50,159 bases of DNA from Gemmatimonadota bacterium. GTDB taxonomy: Bacteria; Gemmatimonadota; Gemmatimonadetes; Gemmatimonadales; Gemmatimonadaceae. A program made the position numbers and the translations under genes. The notes beneath the pieces were generated by a model. That model was not told where the DNA came from and made no database searches. It saw only the letters and a list, made by a program, of their open reading frames with translations. The first letter of the stretch is position 1. Each line of letters begins with the position of its first letter. Shown here piece after piece: positions 37,276 to 46,855 of this stretch. The stretch covers positions 5,069 through 55,227 of the forward strand of contig PLEG01000017.1 of NCBI GenBank assembly GCA_003136975.1, read 5' to 3'.

Positions 37276-37617
37276 GTGAATTCCCCCATGGGGTACCAAC
37301 TGGGGAGGACAGGAGAGGTGTGCGTGGTGGTCGGCAAATGGATGCCCATCATTCTTGCGGATCAATGCACAGGATGTGGTTTGTGTGAGGACGCTTGCGG
37401 TCCCAAGTCTTTAGCAATGGTGGACGGGCTTGCGGTGCTTGTGCTCCCAGATACATGCGGAAGTGAGGAGCATTGCATCTCGGCTTGCCGCGACGAAGCC
37501 ATCCAAATGGCTTGGCTGCCCTTCTCCGGAGACAGAGCCATCGGTCGATGGAGCGATGAAACGGAGCGAGAAGCAGTGACAAAGAATCCTGACGGCAGCG
37601 ATTCCTTGGGAGATTAG
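37276..37617 (+). CDS. Ferredoxin-type Fe-S protein
   Basis: IILADQCTGCGLCEDACGPK and DTCGSEEHCISACRDEAI; start uncertain (GTG 37276 or ATG 37342). Confidence 0.75.
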   Translation: MNSPMGYQLGRTGEVCVVVGKWMPIILADQCTGCGLCEDACGPKSLAMVDGLAVLVLPDTCGSEEHCISACRDEAIQMAWLPFSGDRAIGRWSDETEREAVTKNPDGSDSLGD

Positions 37618-37679
37618 GCATCAACTATTTTTCGATGAACGGCTGTGTCGCCCGTGAATTCCGCGATTTTGTCAGAGCG

Positions 37680-37997
37680 CTAACGCCGCGACTTATCTGC
37701 CATCCAAGTGAAGGCACGGGTGGCCGCGGGCAAGCCCAGGGTACTCACGGCCAGCACGGCAACATGGTTAATTTCTGCTGTCGTGACGCCCGACTTCCGC
37801 GCATTTCGGACCGCGGAATGCGTCGCGCCTTCCAGGCCCGCGCCAATCGAGAGAGCGACCTTTACCAAACGCCTGGTCTTTTCGTCCAGCGGACCTGCAT
37901 CGTGGCACTGGTCACCTAGTTGATTGAAGGCTTTCCATACATCAGGATAGCGCTTCCTGAAGTCCTGCACAGGTTTTGGCAATGATCCTCGCGGCAT
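37680..37997 (-). CDS. Carboxymuconolactone decarboxylase (AhpD-like) family protein
   Basis: YPDVWKAFNQLGDQCHDAGPLDEKTRRLVKVALSIGAGLEGATHSAVRNARKSGVTTAEINHVAVLA. Confidence 0.88.
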   Translation of the reverse strand: MPRGSLPKPVQDFRKRYPDVWKAFNQLGDQCHDAGPLDEKTRRLVKVALSIGAGLEGATHSAVRNARKSGVTTAEINHVAVLAVSTLGLPAATRAFTWMADKSRR

Positions 37998-38112
37998 TTG
38001 CGTGATCCCCTCTCATGGTTCTTGACCCTATCTCTAGATTAGCGCATTTCCACCTCTCTTCACGGTTCGCGAATCGCCGAGAATGCGGTGAATGGAGTCG
38101 GTCGGGGTGTAT

Positions 38113-38155
38113 ATCGTGTCGCGACGCGATCACACGCAAGTGTGATCCTAATCAC
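38113..38155. promoter_or_regulatory. Stacked operator-like dyads upstream of rrf2-nar-act
   Basis: ATCGTGTCGCGACGCGAT (38113-38130, 16/18 symmetric), GATCACAC-GCAA-GTGTGATC (38128-38147, perfect 8-bp arms), GTGAT-CCTA-ATCAC (38142-38155). Confidence 0.65.
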
Positions 38156-38230
38156 GCAGATATAGGACAACAATCACAGACGCGATTAGTCGGAGGAGAT
38201 TAAAAAGACTTGTACATCCAGAGATCAACA

Positions 38231-38698
38231 ATGCTCTCCACTACTTCGGAATATGCTCTCAGGGCTCTGGCGCATCTGGCAGGTCAGCCTCAAGGGGCGG
38301 CCCTTCTGGGCAGAGATCTCGCCAAGGCGGCGGACATCCCCGCAAACTACCTCTCCAAGATCCTGCTCACGCTGCGCAATGCCAAGCTAGTGGATACGAC
38401 TCGAGGTTCAGGCGGTGGGTATCGTCTGCATAGGCCAGCGGGAGAGATCTTCTTGATCGACGTGGTCGAATTGTTTGACGGTATATCTCGAAATAAGCCG
38501 GCCTGTTTTCTCCAACACCAGAAGCCGTGTTCGAGTACGTCCTCCTGCAACGCCCATATTTTGTGGGCCGACGTCCAAGCAAGATACCTGGGTTTCTTGG
38601 TTTCCACTCCGCTCTCAACCCTGGCTCCGCAAATGCCACCCCCCGGCGGTATTTCTCCGTATGCCGCGGATCTTCCAGTTGCAGGAGGTCAGGGATGA
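38231..38698 (+). CDS. Rrf2-family transcriptional regulator (NsrR/IscR-like, three conserved-type Cys)
   Basis: MLSTTSEYALRALAHLAGQ...LAKAADIPANYLSKILLTLRNAKLVDTTRGSGGGYRLHRPAGEIFLIDVVELFDG; CFLQHQKPCSSTSSC. Confidence 0.92.
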   Translation: MLSTTSEYALRALAHLAGQPQGAALLGRDLAKAADIPANYLSKILLTLRNAKLVDTTRGSGGGYRLHRPAGEIFLIDVVELFDGISRNKPACFLQHQKPCSSTSSCNAHILWADVQARYLGFLVSTPLSTLAPQMPPPGGISPYAADLPVAGGQG

Positions 38699-39597
38699 AA
38701 TCGAGCTACGGACTGCGCAATCGGGGCACGGCAGAGACGAAGCCTTTTCTGTGCTCACGCGTTCCTCTTGTCATTGCCGCGCTGGCGGTCCTTCTGTTCT
38801 GTGCAAATGCGAACTCTTGGGGGCAGGACGCCGCAGCATTCTTCAAGCAGAACTGTACGAGTTGTCACACCATTGGTGGCGGGCGGCTCACCGGGCCAGA
38901 TCTCAAGGACGTTACGACTCGCAAGGATCGTGCGTGGTTTGTCCAGTTCCTGCAGAGCCCGAAAGCAATAATCGATAGCGGTGATCCCTACGCCGCGAAG
39001 CTGCAGCAGGAAGCACGCGGCGTCGTGATGCCGAACATTGCGAACCTGAGCCCACAGCAGGCGCAGGCGCTGCTCGACATGATTGCTGCCGAATCCAAGC
39101 TGCCGCGCTCGCAGTTCGCTGGAATGCAGATCAGCGACCGCCCGCTGACGGCGCAGGACGTGGCGAAAGGGAAGCTGGTTTTTCTGGGTGAGCAGCGGTT
39201 GAGCGGTGGCGGCCCGGCGTGCATGTCCTGTCACACGATGAAAGGACTGACGTTGCTCGGCGGCGGACGGCTCGGTCCCGATCTCACACGGGTTTATGAG
39301 CGGCTGCTGGGGCGCAAGGGATTGGCGGCGTGGTTGTCGTCGCCGGCAAGTCCCACGATGTCACCGGTATTCAAAGACCACGCGATCCAGCCCGATGAGA
39401 TCCTCTCGCTCGTGGCCCTATTTGAAGACTCCGCGAAAAAAGGCGGGCAGGATGACACTACTTCGTTGCTGAATTTCTTCCTGCTCGGAGTGGGCGGCAT
39501 GGTGCTGGGCCTGATTTCGCTGGACGCGCTTTGGAAAACGCGGCTTCGGGGAGTGCGCCGGAGCATGGTCCACAAAGACGACCGAGGTGAAGGATGA
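38695..39597 (+). CDS. Membrane-anchored dihaem cytochrome c (NarC-like position)
   Basis: Signal anchor, CTSCH and CMSCH haem motifs, C-terminal TM; ATGA overlap with rrf2 and with narG. Confidence 0.9.
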   Translation: MKSSYGLRNRGTAETKPFLCSRVPLVIAALAVLLFCANANSWGQDAAAFFKQNCTSCHTIGGGRLTGPDLKDVTTRKDRAWFVQFLQSPKAIIDSGDPYAAKLQQEARGVVMPNIANLSPQQAQALLDMIAAESKLPRSQFAGMQISDRPLTAQDVAKGKLVFLGEQRLSGGGPACMSCHTMKGLTLLGGGRLGPDLTRVYERLLGRKGLAAWLSSPASPTMSPVFKDHAIQPDEILSLVALFEDSAKKGGQDDTTSLLNFFLLGVGGMVLGLISLDALWKTRLRGVRRSMVHKDDRGEG

Positions 39598-42500
39598 AAA
39601 CCCGAGACGCGATCTCGTGGATCCGGGACGAAGTCGATCCCAAGCTGCGCAATTGGGAGGAGTTCTACCGCAACCGCTGGCAGCACGACAAGATCGTGCG
39701 CTCGACGCATGGCGTGAACTGCACGGGCGGCTGCACCTGGCAGATCCACGTCAAGGACGGCATCGTCACCTGGGAAATGCAGGGACTGGATTATCCTCTG
39801 CTCGAAAGCGGCCTTCCTCCCTATGAGCCGCGTGGCTGTCAGCGCGGTATTTCCTACTCCTGGTACCTCTACAGCCCGCTGAGGGTGAAGTACCCATATG
39901 TGCGGGGCGCGTTGCTCGATCTGTGGAAGCAGGCCCGGGCTCGGCACGAGGATCCGGTCGAGGCGTGGAAGTCACTGGTGGAGAATCCCGAGTCGCGGCA
40001 GCGCTGGCAGAAGGCCCGGGGCAAAGGCGGTCTGCGCCGCGCCGACTGGGACACCATGCTGGAGTTGATCGCGGCCGCCAACATCTACACCATCAAGAAG
40101 CATGGGCCGGATCGCATTGCAGGGTTTTCACGCATTCCTGCGATGTCGATGATCAGTTACGCCAGTGGCGCCCGGATGCTGCAATTGATGGGCGGAGTGT
40201 CCCTTTCTTTCTACGACTGGTATTCCGATCTGCCTTCGGCCTCACCTGAGACCTGGGGCGAGCAAACGGATGTGCAGGAATCGGCCGACTGGTACAATGC
40301 AAAACTGCTGGCGGTGGTGGGCTCCAATCTGAACATGACCCGCACGCCCGATTGCCACTTCGCCGCAGAAGCTCGTCACAACGGCTCGAAGATGTGGGTC
40401 TTCTCGCCGGACTTCTCTCAGGTCTCGAAGTACGCCGACGAGTGGGTGGCGATCAATGCGGGACAGGACGGGGCCTGGTGGATGGCGGTGAACCACGTCC
40501 TGCTCAAGGAATTCCATCATGAAAAGAAAATCCCATATTTTCTGAACTATGCGAAACAGTACACCGATTCGCCCTACCTGGTGGAACTCACAGAACACGA
40601 CGGGAAGTGGCAGGCGGGGAAGTTGCTTCGGGCCAACCGGTTGGATGGCTACAAAGACATAGAGAACGGCGACTGGAAATTCCTCATGTGGGATGCGGCT
40701 GCGAACCGGCCGAAGATGCCGATGGGCAGCTCTGGCTTCCGTTGGGGAAAAGAGAAAGGCAAGTGGAACCTGCTGCTGAAAGACGGCGTCGATGGCTCGG
40801 CCATCGACCCCATCCTGACTTTTCTGGAGCAGAGCGATGGGGTAGTTCCCGTGGCGCTGAATGACTTCGGCGACGGGCGCACGCTCACCCGCTCTGTACC
40901 GGTACGACGTGTCAAGAGTGCGAGCGGAGAGACAGTAACCGTCACCACGGTTTACGACCTGCTGATGGCGCAGTACGGAGTGTCGCGCGGGCTGGAGGGC
41001 GAGTATCCCGCAAACTACGACGACGAGAGCCAGCCCTACACGCCTGCCTGGACCGAAAAATACACGGGCATCAGCCGGCAAGTATTGCTGCGTTTCGCTC
41101 GCGAATGGGCGAGCACGGCGGAACTCACCAACGGCAAGTGCACGGTGATCATCGGCGCCGGCATCAATCACTGGTACCACGCCAACCTGATGTATCGCTC
41201 CGCGATCCACGCCTTGATGTTCTGCGGCTGCATCGGCGTGAACGGCGGGGGATTGGCGCACTACGTCGGACAGGAAAAACTGGCGCCGGGAGAACCGTGG
41301 TCGGCGATTGCGTTTGGCCGCGACTGGTTCCCCGCGGCCCGGCTGCAGAATGCGCCTAGCTGGCACTATGTGCATACAGACCAATGGCGCTACGAGCGCG
41401 ACTTTACCGACTACCACACGGTTCCTCCTGCCAACGGCAACGGGTCGTCCTCCGCGAACCTTGCTCATGGACACACCATGGACCTGCAGGTGCGAGCGGT
41501 GCGCTCGGGATGGCTGCCGTTCTATCCGCAATTTCAGAAGAGCCCGTTGGAGGTGGTGAAAGAAGCGGAAGCCTCCGGAGCCAAGAGCGACGAAGCGGTT
41601 GTGAACTATGCAGTGGAGCAACTGAAAGACCGCAAGCTGAAGTTCTCAGTGGAAGATCCGGACGCGCCGGAGAACTGGCCGCGGATATGGTACATCTGGC
41701 GCGGCAATGCGCTTATGGCCAGCGCCAAGGGGCACGAGTATTTTCTCAAGCACTACCTGGGCACACACAACAACGCGATCTCCGATGACAACTTGGCGGA
41801 AGGCAGTGCGCGCGAGGTGGAATGGCACAAGAACGCACCCCAGGGAAAGATGGACCTGGTGGTGGACCTCAACTTCCGCATGGACACGTCCGCGCTCTAC
41901 TCGGACATCATTTTGCCCGCCGCTACCTGGTACGAGAAGGCCGACCTGAACACCACCGACATGCACAGCTTCATCCATCCGTTGTCGGCGGCCGTGCCGC
42001 CGGCCTGGGAGTCCAAGAGCGACTGGCAAATCTTCCGCGCGATCGCGAAGAAGTTCTCGGAACTGGCGGAGAAGCATTTCCCCGAGCCGGTGAAAGATCT
42101 GGTGGCCTCGCCCTTGGCGCACGATTCGGCGGCGGAGATCGCGCAGCCCGACATCAAGGACTGGCTGAGCGGAGAAGTGGAAGCCATTCCGGGCAAAACC
42201 ATGCCGGGATTGAAGGTGGTTACGCGCGATTACAAGAACCTCTATAAGCAGTACATCTCTTTCGGTCCACTGGCGCGGTCGGGCGGACTGGGAGCGCACG
42301 GCACGCACTACGGGATTGAGGACGAATACGACGCGGCCCTCAAGACGTGTCCGACGGTTGCGTGGGACGGCAAGAAGTATCCATCGCTGCTCGAAGACGA
42401 GCAGGCCTGCAACATCGTTCTGCGCTTCGCCAGCGTAACCAACGGCGAACTCGCGTATCGCTCCTACAAGGAGATGGAAGAAAAAGCGGGCGTGCCCCTG

Positions 42501-43253
42501 GTGCACCTGGCGGAGAAGAACCGCGGGGTACGACTGAGCTACAAGGACTTGCAGGCACATCCGCATCGCTTGCTCAACAGCCCCATGTGGTCTGGGCTGA
42601 CCGAGAACGGACGCGCTTACTCACCCTTCACCTACAACGTGGAGTGCCTGATGCCGTGGCGCACGCTAACCGGGCGGCAGCATTTCTATCTCGACCATCC
42701 GCTTTACATCCAGTTCGGCGAACACCTGCCGACGTACAAGCCCAAGCCGTTACCCACACAGTATGCCGACCTGAAGTTCAGCAAGGAAGTTGGGAAGACC
42801 AAGATGCTTAACTACCTGACGCCGCACGGGAAGTGGCATATCCATTCGACTTACGGCGACAACCAGCGCATGACCACGCTGTCGCGCGGGGTCGAGCCGT
42901 TCTGGATTAACGACAAGGACGCAGCCGAAATCGACATCGTGGACAACGACTGGGTCGAAGTGCACAACGACAACGGAGTCGTGGTCACGCGTGCCGCCGT
43001 CAGTGCCCGTATTCCGCGGGGCATTTGCATTCAGTATCACTCGCCGGAGCGCACTTACTCGGTGCCGACTTCACCATTGCGCGGCAACCGGCGTGCTGGC
43101 GGCCACAACAGCCTCACACGCACGCGGCTAAAGCCGAACCTGATGGCAGGCGGCTATGGACAATTCACTTTTCACTTTAATTACTGGGGCCCGACCGGAT
43201 GTAACCGCGATACGCACGTGCTGGTGCGCAAGCTGCCGGAATTGAAGTGGTAA
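39594..43253 (+). CDS. narG: Respiratory nitrate reductase alpha subunit
   Basis: [40 protein letters not shown]; 1219 aa, no Tat signal; followed by narHJI. Confidence 0.97.
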   Translation: MKTRDAISWIRDEVDPKLRNWEEFYRNRWQHDKIVRSTHGVNCTGGCTWQIHVKDGIVTWEMQGLDYPLLESGLPPYEPRGCQRGISYSWYLYSPLRVKYPYVRGALLDLWKQARARHEDPVEAWKSLVENPESRQRWQKARGKGGLRRADWDTMLELIAAANIYTIKKHGPDRIAGFSRIPAMSMISYASGARMLQLMGGVSLSFYDWYSDLPSASPETWGEQTDVQESADWYNAKLLAVVGSNLNMTRTPDCHFAAEARHNGSKMWVFSPDFSQVSKYADEWVAINAGQDGAWWMAVNHVLLKEFHHEKKIPYFLNYAKQYTDSPYLVELTEHDGKWQAGKLLRANRLDGYKDIENGDWKFLMWDAAANRPKMPMGSSGFRWGKEKGKWNLLLKDGVDGSAIDPILTFLEQSDGVVPVALNDFGDGRTLTRSVPVRRVKSASGETVTVTTVYDLLMAQYGVSRGLEGEYPANYDDESQPYTPAWTEKYTGISRQVLLRFAREWASTAELTNGKCTVIIGAGINHWYHANLMYRSAIHALMFCGCIGVNGGGLAHYVGQEKLAPGEPWSAIAFGRDWFPAARLQNAPSWHYVHTDQWRYERDFTDYHTVPPANGNGSSSANLAHGHTMDLQVRAVRSGWLPFYPQFQKSPLEVVKEAEASGAKSDEAVVNYAVEQLKDRKLKFSVEDPDAPENWPRIWYIWRGNALMASAKGHEYFLKHYLGTHNNAISDDNLAEGSAREVEWHKNAPQGKMDLVVDLNFRMDTSALYSDIILPAATWYEKADLNTTDMHSFIHPLSAAVPPAWESKSDWQIFRAIAKKFSELAEKHFPEPVKDLVASPLAHDSAAEIAQPDIKDWLSGEVEAIPGKTMPGLKVVTRDYKNLYKQYISFGPLARSGGLGAHGTHYGIEDEYDAALKTCPTVAWDGKKYPSLLEDEQACNIVLRFASVTNGELAYRSYKEMEEKAGVPLVHLAEKNRGVRLSYKDLQAHPHRLLNSPMWSGLTENGRAYSPFTYNVECLMPWRTLTGRQHFYLDHPLYIQFGEHLPTYKPKPLPTQYADLKFSKEVGKTKMLNYLTPHGKWHIHSTYGDNQRMTTLSRGVEPFWINDKDAAEIDIVDNDWVEVHNDNGVVVTRAAVSARIPRGICIQYHSPERTYSVPTSPLRGNRRAGGHNSLTRTRLKPNLMAGGYGQFTFHFNYWGPTGCNRDTHVLVRKLPELKW

Positions 43254-43273
43254 CTGTGCGCTTCGACGAAGCA

Positions 43274-43306
43274 ACTGAGAACCGACAACCGGGAATTGAG
43301 AACTGA
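43274..43306. repeat. Degenerate GAGAACTGA-type low-complexity repeat between narG and narH
   Basis: actgagaaccgacaaccgggaattgagaactga. Confidence 0.6.
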
Positions 43307-43308
43307 CC

Positions 43309-44799
43309 ATGAATGTACGCTCGCAAGTTTCGATGGTGTTTCACCTCGACAAGTGCATTGGTTGCCACACCTGCTCGATCGCCTGCAAGAACATCTGGAC
43401 CGATCGCAAAGGCACGGAATACATGTGGTGGAACAACGTGGAAACCAAGCCCGGCACGGGTTTCCCCACGCGTTGGGAAGACCAGGAGCGGTACAAAGGC
43501 GGCTGGGAAAAGAAGAATGGCGATCTTGAGCTCAAGTCCCAGAACAAGAGTAGCGCCCTGTTCAACATTTTCCACAATCCCAACCAGCCCACCCTGGACG
43601 ATTACTACGAGCCGTGGACCTACGATTACCAGAACCTGTTCAATGCTCCCGAAGGTGCGGACCAGCCCACGGCCAAGCCGATCTCCATGATCACGGGCGA
43701 GTACATCAATGTGGAAGCCGGACCGAACTGGGATGACGACCTGGGCGGGTCGCCGGTGTACGCGCAGAACGATCCGAACCTGGAGAGCCTGACACCCGAG
43801 CAGCGCGAGCAACTCTTCGCTACCGAGCGCCTGGTGTTCTTCTACTTTCCGCGCATCTGCAATCACTGTCTAAATCCGGCGTGCGTGGCGGCGTGTCCGT
43901 CGGGCGCGCTCTACAAACGCGGGGAAGACGGCATCGTGCTGATCGACCAGAAGCGCTGCCGGGGTTGGCGTGCCTGCGTGGCCGCGTGCCCGTATAAGAA
44001 GACCTATTTCAACTGGTCCACCGGAAAATCGGAGAAGTGCATCCTGTGCTATCCGCGCCTGGAAACCGGGCAAGCGCCGGCATGTTTCCACTCTTGCGTC
44101 GGACGAATTCGCTACCTCGGCGTGTTGCTCTACGACGCGGCACGAATCGAGGAAGTTGCCAAGCTGCCGGACGATCAGCTGATTGAAGGACAGCGCTCAC
44201 TCATTCTCGATCCTTTCGATCCTGAAGTGATCGCGGGGGCTCGGGCCAATGGAATACACGACTCGGTCGTCGAATCGGCGCAGAAGTCTCCCGTCTACCA
44301 GTTTGTGAAGGTCTGGAAGCTGGCGTTGCCGCCCCACCTCGAATACCGAACCTTCCCGATGCTGTTCTATGTGCCGCCGATGTCGCCGGTCATGGCAAGC
44401 AAAGAGGGCGGTGTGATCGACCATGTGTCGGGTGACCTATTCCACGATATCGAGCAGTCGCGCGTTCCCGTGGCCTATCTGGCCAAGCTGCTGGGTGCGG
44501 GCCAGGAAAACAAAGTGCGCTACGCCCTGCGCAAACAAAAAGCGGTGCGCTGGTACCGGCGCGCGTTGACCGTAGGCGACGTGACGATGGAAGTCTCCAG
44601 CCGCATGCTGGCTGAGGCGGACTGCTCGTCCGAGGAGGCTGAGGCGATCTACCGGCTCACTTCGCTCTGCACCTTTGAAGACCGCTTCGTGATTCCGCCG
44701 ATGCACCGCGAAGAAGCGATCCAGATGATGGAAGATCCGCTGGAGCACAAGGCCAGTGCGGGCTTCGGTTTTGTCAGCGGGCCACAGAGGGGAATGTGA
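43309..44799 (+). CDS. narH: Respiratory nitrate reductase beta subunit
   Basis: HLDKCIGCHTCSIACKNIWT; CNHCLNPACVAACPSGALYKRGEDGIVLIDQKRCRGWRACVAACPYKKTYFNW; KCILCYPRLETGQAPACFHSC. Confidence 0.98.
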   Translation: MNVRSQVSMVFHLDKCIGCHTCSIACKNIWTDRKGTEYMWWNNVETKPGTGFPTRWEDQERYKGGWEKKNGDLELKSQNKSSALFNIFHNPNQPTLDDYYEPWTYDYQNLFNAPEGADQPTAKPISMITGEYINVEAGPNWDDDLGGSPVYAQNDPNLESLTPEQREQLFATERLVFFYFPRICNHCLNPACVAACPSGALYKRGEDGIVLIDQKRCRGWRACVAACPYKKTYFNWSTGKSEKCILCYPRLETGQAPACFHSCVGRIRYLGVLLYDAARIEEVAKLPDDQLIEGQRSLILDPFDPEVIAGARANGIHDSVVESAQKSPVYQFVKVWKLALPPHLEYRTFPMLFYVPPMSPVMASKEGGVIDHVSGDLFHDIEQSRVPVAYLAKLLGAGQENKVRYALRKQKAVRWYRRALTVGDVTMEVSSRMLAEADCSSEEAEAIYRLTSLCTFEDRFVIPPMHREEAIQMMEDPLEHKASAGFGFVSGPQRGM

Positions 44800-45353
44800 T
44801 GCCGGATGCCGCCATCTACAACGCGCTGGTTGCTTTGTTGACCTATCCCGAGGCGGACTATCCGCAGCGGATTGAAGCGAGCGTGCAGGTTGCTCCGCAA
44901 GAGTGCCGCGGGCAACTGGAGGCGTTTGCGGCCCAGATGCGGGGCCTGAGAACCGACCAACTCCAGGAGCTGTTCACCCAGACGTTGGATCTCAATCCGG
45001 TGTGCTCCCTGGAATTGGGATGGCATCTGTTCGGCGAGAACTACGAACGCGGGCTGCTGATGGTCCGGATGAGAGAGGAGTTGCGGCGGCATGGGCTGGA
45101 GGAATCCACCGAACTTCCCGACCACCTTACCCACGTCTTGCGATTAGTGGAGCGGATGGAGCACGAAGCGGCCGCCGACTTCGTTGCGGCTTGTGTGCTG
45201 CCGGCGCTGGAGAAGATGCTCCAGGCCATGCGCGGCAAGGAGAATCCGTTTGAAAACCTACTGCTGGCGGTCCGGAGTTTGTTACACAGCCAGTTTCCGG
45301 AGATACCGCTGGCCTCTCCGGAGACTGAACCGTTACTCAAAGTGTTGGCTTGA
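44799..45353 (+). CDS. narJ: Nitrate reductase molybdenum cofactor assembly chaperone
   Basis: Position between narH and narI; NarJ/TorD-like LLTYPEADYPQ...LELGWHLFGENYERGLLMVRMREELRRHGLEESTELPDHLTHVLRLVERM. Confidence 0.93.
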   Translation: MPDAAIYNALVALLTYPEADYPQRIEASVQVAPQECRGQLEAFAAQMRGLRTDQLQELFTQTLDLNPVCSLELGWHLFGENYERGLLMVRMREELRRHGLEESTELPDHLTHVLRLVERMEHEAAADFVAACVLPALEKMLQAMRGKENPFENLLLAVRSLLHSQFPEIPLASPETEPLLKVLA

Positions 45354-45365
45354 AGGACCAAAGCG

Positions 45366-46088
45366 ATGACGAATCCAACCATGAACTTGCTGCTCTTCGC
45401 GATGCTGCCTTACGTGGCCCTGTTCACATTTTTCCTGGGCACGATCCTTCGCTATCGCAAGGCGCCGTTTACCTACTCCAGCTTGTCGTCGCAGTTTCTG
45501 GAAAACAACCAGCACTTCTGGGGATTGACCGCGCTCCACTACGGCATCATCGCAATCCTCTTGGGACACTTGCTGGGACTGCTGATCCCGCGCCAGATCC
45601 TGCTCTGGAACAGCCGACCGCTGAGGCTTTATGTGCTGGAGATCTTCAGCCTGGCCTTTGCCCTGATGGCGCTGGTGGGTTTCGTGGGCGTGATCGAGCG
45701 CCGCATCCGCTATCCGAAAGCTAGAACCGTGACCACCCCCGCCGATTGGATCATTGAGTCCATGCTCATACTCCAGGCGGCTGCCGGAATCTACGTGGCA
45801 ATTTTCTATCCGTGGGGAACTTCCTGGTATTCGACGTCCGCGGCCCCCTATCTGCATTCCATTTTCTTGTTCCGGCCGGACATCAGCTATCTCGTGACGA
45901 TGCCCTTCATCGTGAAGTTTCACGTGGTCAATGGCTGGCTGATTGTCGGATTCTTCCCCTTCACCCGTCTGGTGCACGCGCTGGTTGCGCCGGTGCCCTA
46001 CCTGTGGCGCAAACCTCAGTTGGTGCGCTGGTATGGGATCGGGATTCTGCCGGTGTGGCCGCGCCGGCCGAGCGGGGCGAGGGACTGA
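45366..46088 (+). CDS. narI: Respiratory nitrate reductase gamma subunit (cytochrome b)
   Basis: YRKAPFTYSSLSSQFLENNQHFWGLTALHYGIIAILLGHLLGLLIP; FIVKFHVVNGWLIVGFFPFTRLVHALVAPVPYLWRKPQLVRWYG. Confidence 0.96.
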   Translation: MTNPTMNLLLFAMLPYVALFTFFLGTILRYRKAPFTYSSLSSQFLENNQHFWGLTALHYGIIAILLGHLLGLLIPRQILLWNSRPLRLYVLEIFSLAFALMALVGFVGVIERRIRYPKARTVTTPADWIIESMLILQAAAGIYVAIFYPWGTSWYSTSAAPYLHSIFLFRPDISYLVTMPFIVKFHVVNGWLIVGFFPFTRLVHALVAPVPYLWRKPQLVRWYGIGILPVWPRRPSGARD

Positions 46089-46092
46089 CGGG

Positions 46093-46845
46093 ATGGCAAG
46101 GCCACAAGCAAAACCGTCGGGCATACTGCGGTACCTCGCCAGCCCATTCGTGACGCTGGTGCTTCTGACCGCGCTGGGGTTCAGCTTGCTGATCCTGGCG
46201 CCCAAGTTCAACGCGTACGCCTTGCCCGGCAATCAGCTGGGCTACGAGCCAACACAGCCGGTGGCTTTTTCCCATCGTCTGCACGCCGGCGAGTTGCAAG
46301 TGCAGTGCCTGTACTGCCACTCGGGAGCGGAGAAGAGCCGCCACGCCGGGATACCGGCCGCGAACGTCTGCATGAACTGTCATCGGTTCGTTGCCGCTCC
46401 GCTGGGAGCAATCCGAGCGGAAGACGAATTGGCGAAGAAAGAGAAGCGTGAACCCCGGCGAGTGGTTTCTCCGGAAATCCAGAAGATCTACGACGCGTTG
46501 GCGCTCAACGAAAAGATGCAACCCGACCCGGCCAAACCGACCGCCCCGATCGCTTGGATGAAGGTTCACAACCTGCCGGACTTCGTCTATTTCGACCATC
46601 GCCCACACGTCAATGCTGGAGTCGCGTGCCAGAAGTGCCACGGTCCGGTTGAGACCATGGAGCGCGTTCGCCAAGTTGAGGATTTGAGCATGGGATGGTG
46701 CGTGAATTGCCATCGCGGAGTGGATCGCGCTGGACTGGATGGCAATGGAAACTTCACCAGCGCGCCGGCTCCAGCGGCACAGGGACCGATGTCCGTGACG
46801 CATCGGGTGTATGCCTCCATCGACTGTTCCACCTGCCACTACTGA
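46093..46845 (+). CDS. actA: Alternative Complex III subunit A (pentahaem cytochrome c)
   Basis: Single N-terminal TM; five CxxCH motifs: CLYCH, CMNCH, CQKCH, CVNCH, CSTCH; 4 bp after narI. Confidence 0.9.
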   Translation: MARPQAKPSGILRYLASPFVTLVLLTALGFSLLILAPKFNAYALPGNQLGYEPTQPVAFSHRLHAGELQVQCLYCHSGAEKSRHAGIPAANVCMNCHRFVAAPLGAIRAEDELAKKEKREPRRVVSPEIQKIYDALALNEKMQPDPAKPTAPIAWMKVHNLPDFVYFDHRPHVNAGVACQKCHGPVETMERVRQVEDLSMGWCVNCHRGVDRAGLDGNGNFTSAPAPAAQGPMSVTHRVYASIDCSTCHY

Positions 46846-46855
46846 GGAGAGTTGT

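Noticed and set aside
37680-37997. CMD/AhpD-like protein lacking the CxxC peroxidatic pair, as a novelty
   Set aside because: GLEGATHS-type cysteine-less members are, to my knowledge, a common subgroup; nothing else unusual.
40242-41621. 459 aa minus-strand ORF inside narG
   Set aside because: Antisense to an unambiguous narG reading frame; composition (R/H/V rich) is typical of a GC-biased shadow ORF.
41646-42566. 306 aa minus-strand ORF inside narG
   Set aside because: Shadow ORF of narG; no recognisable domain.
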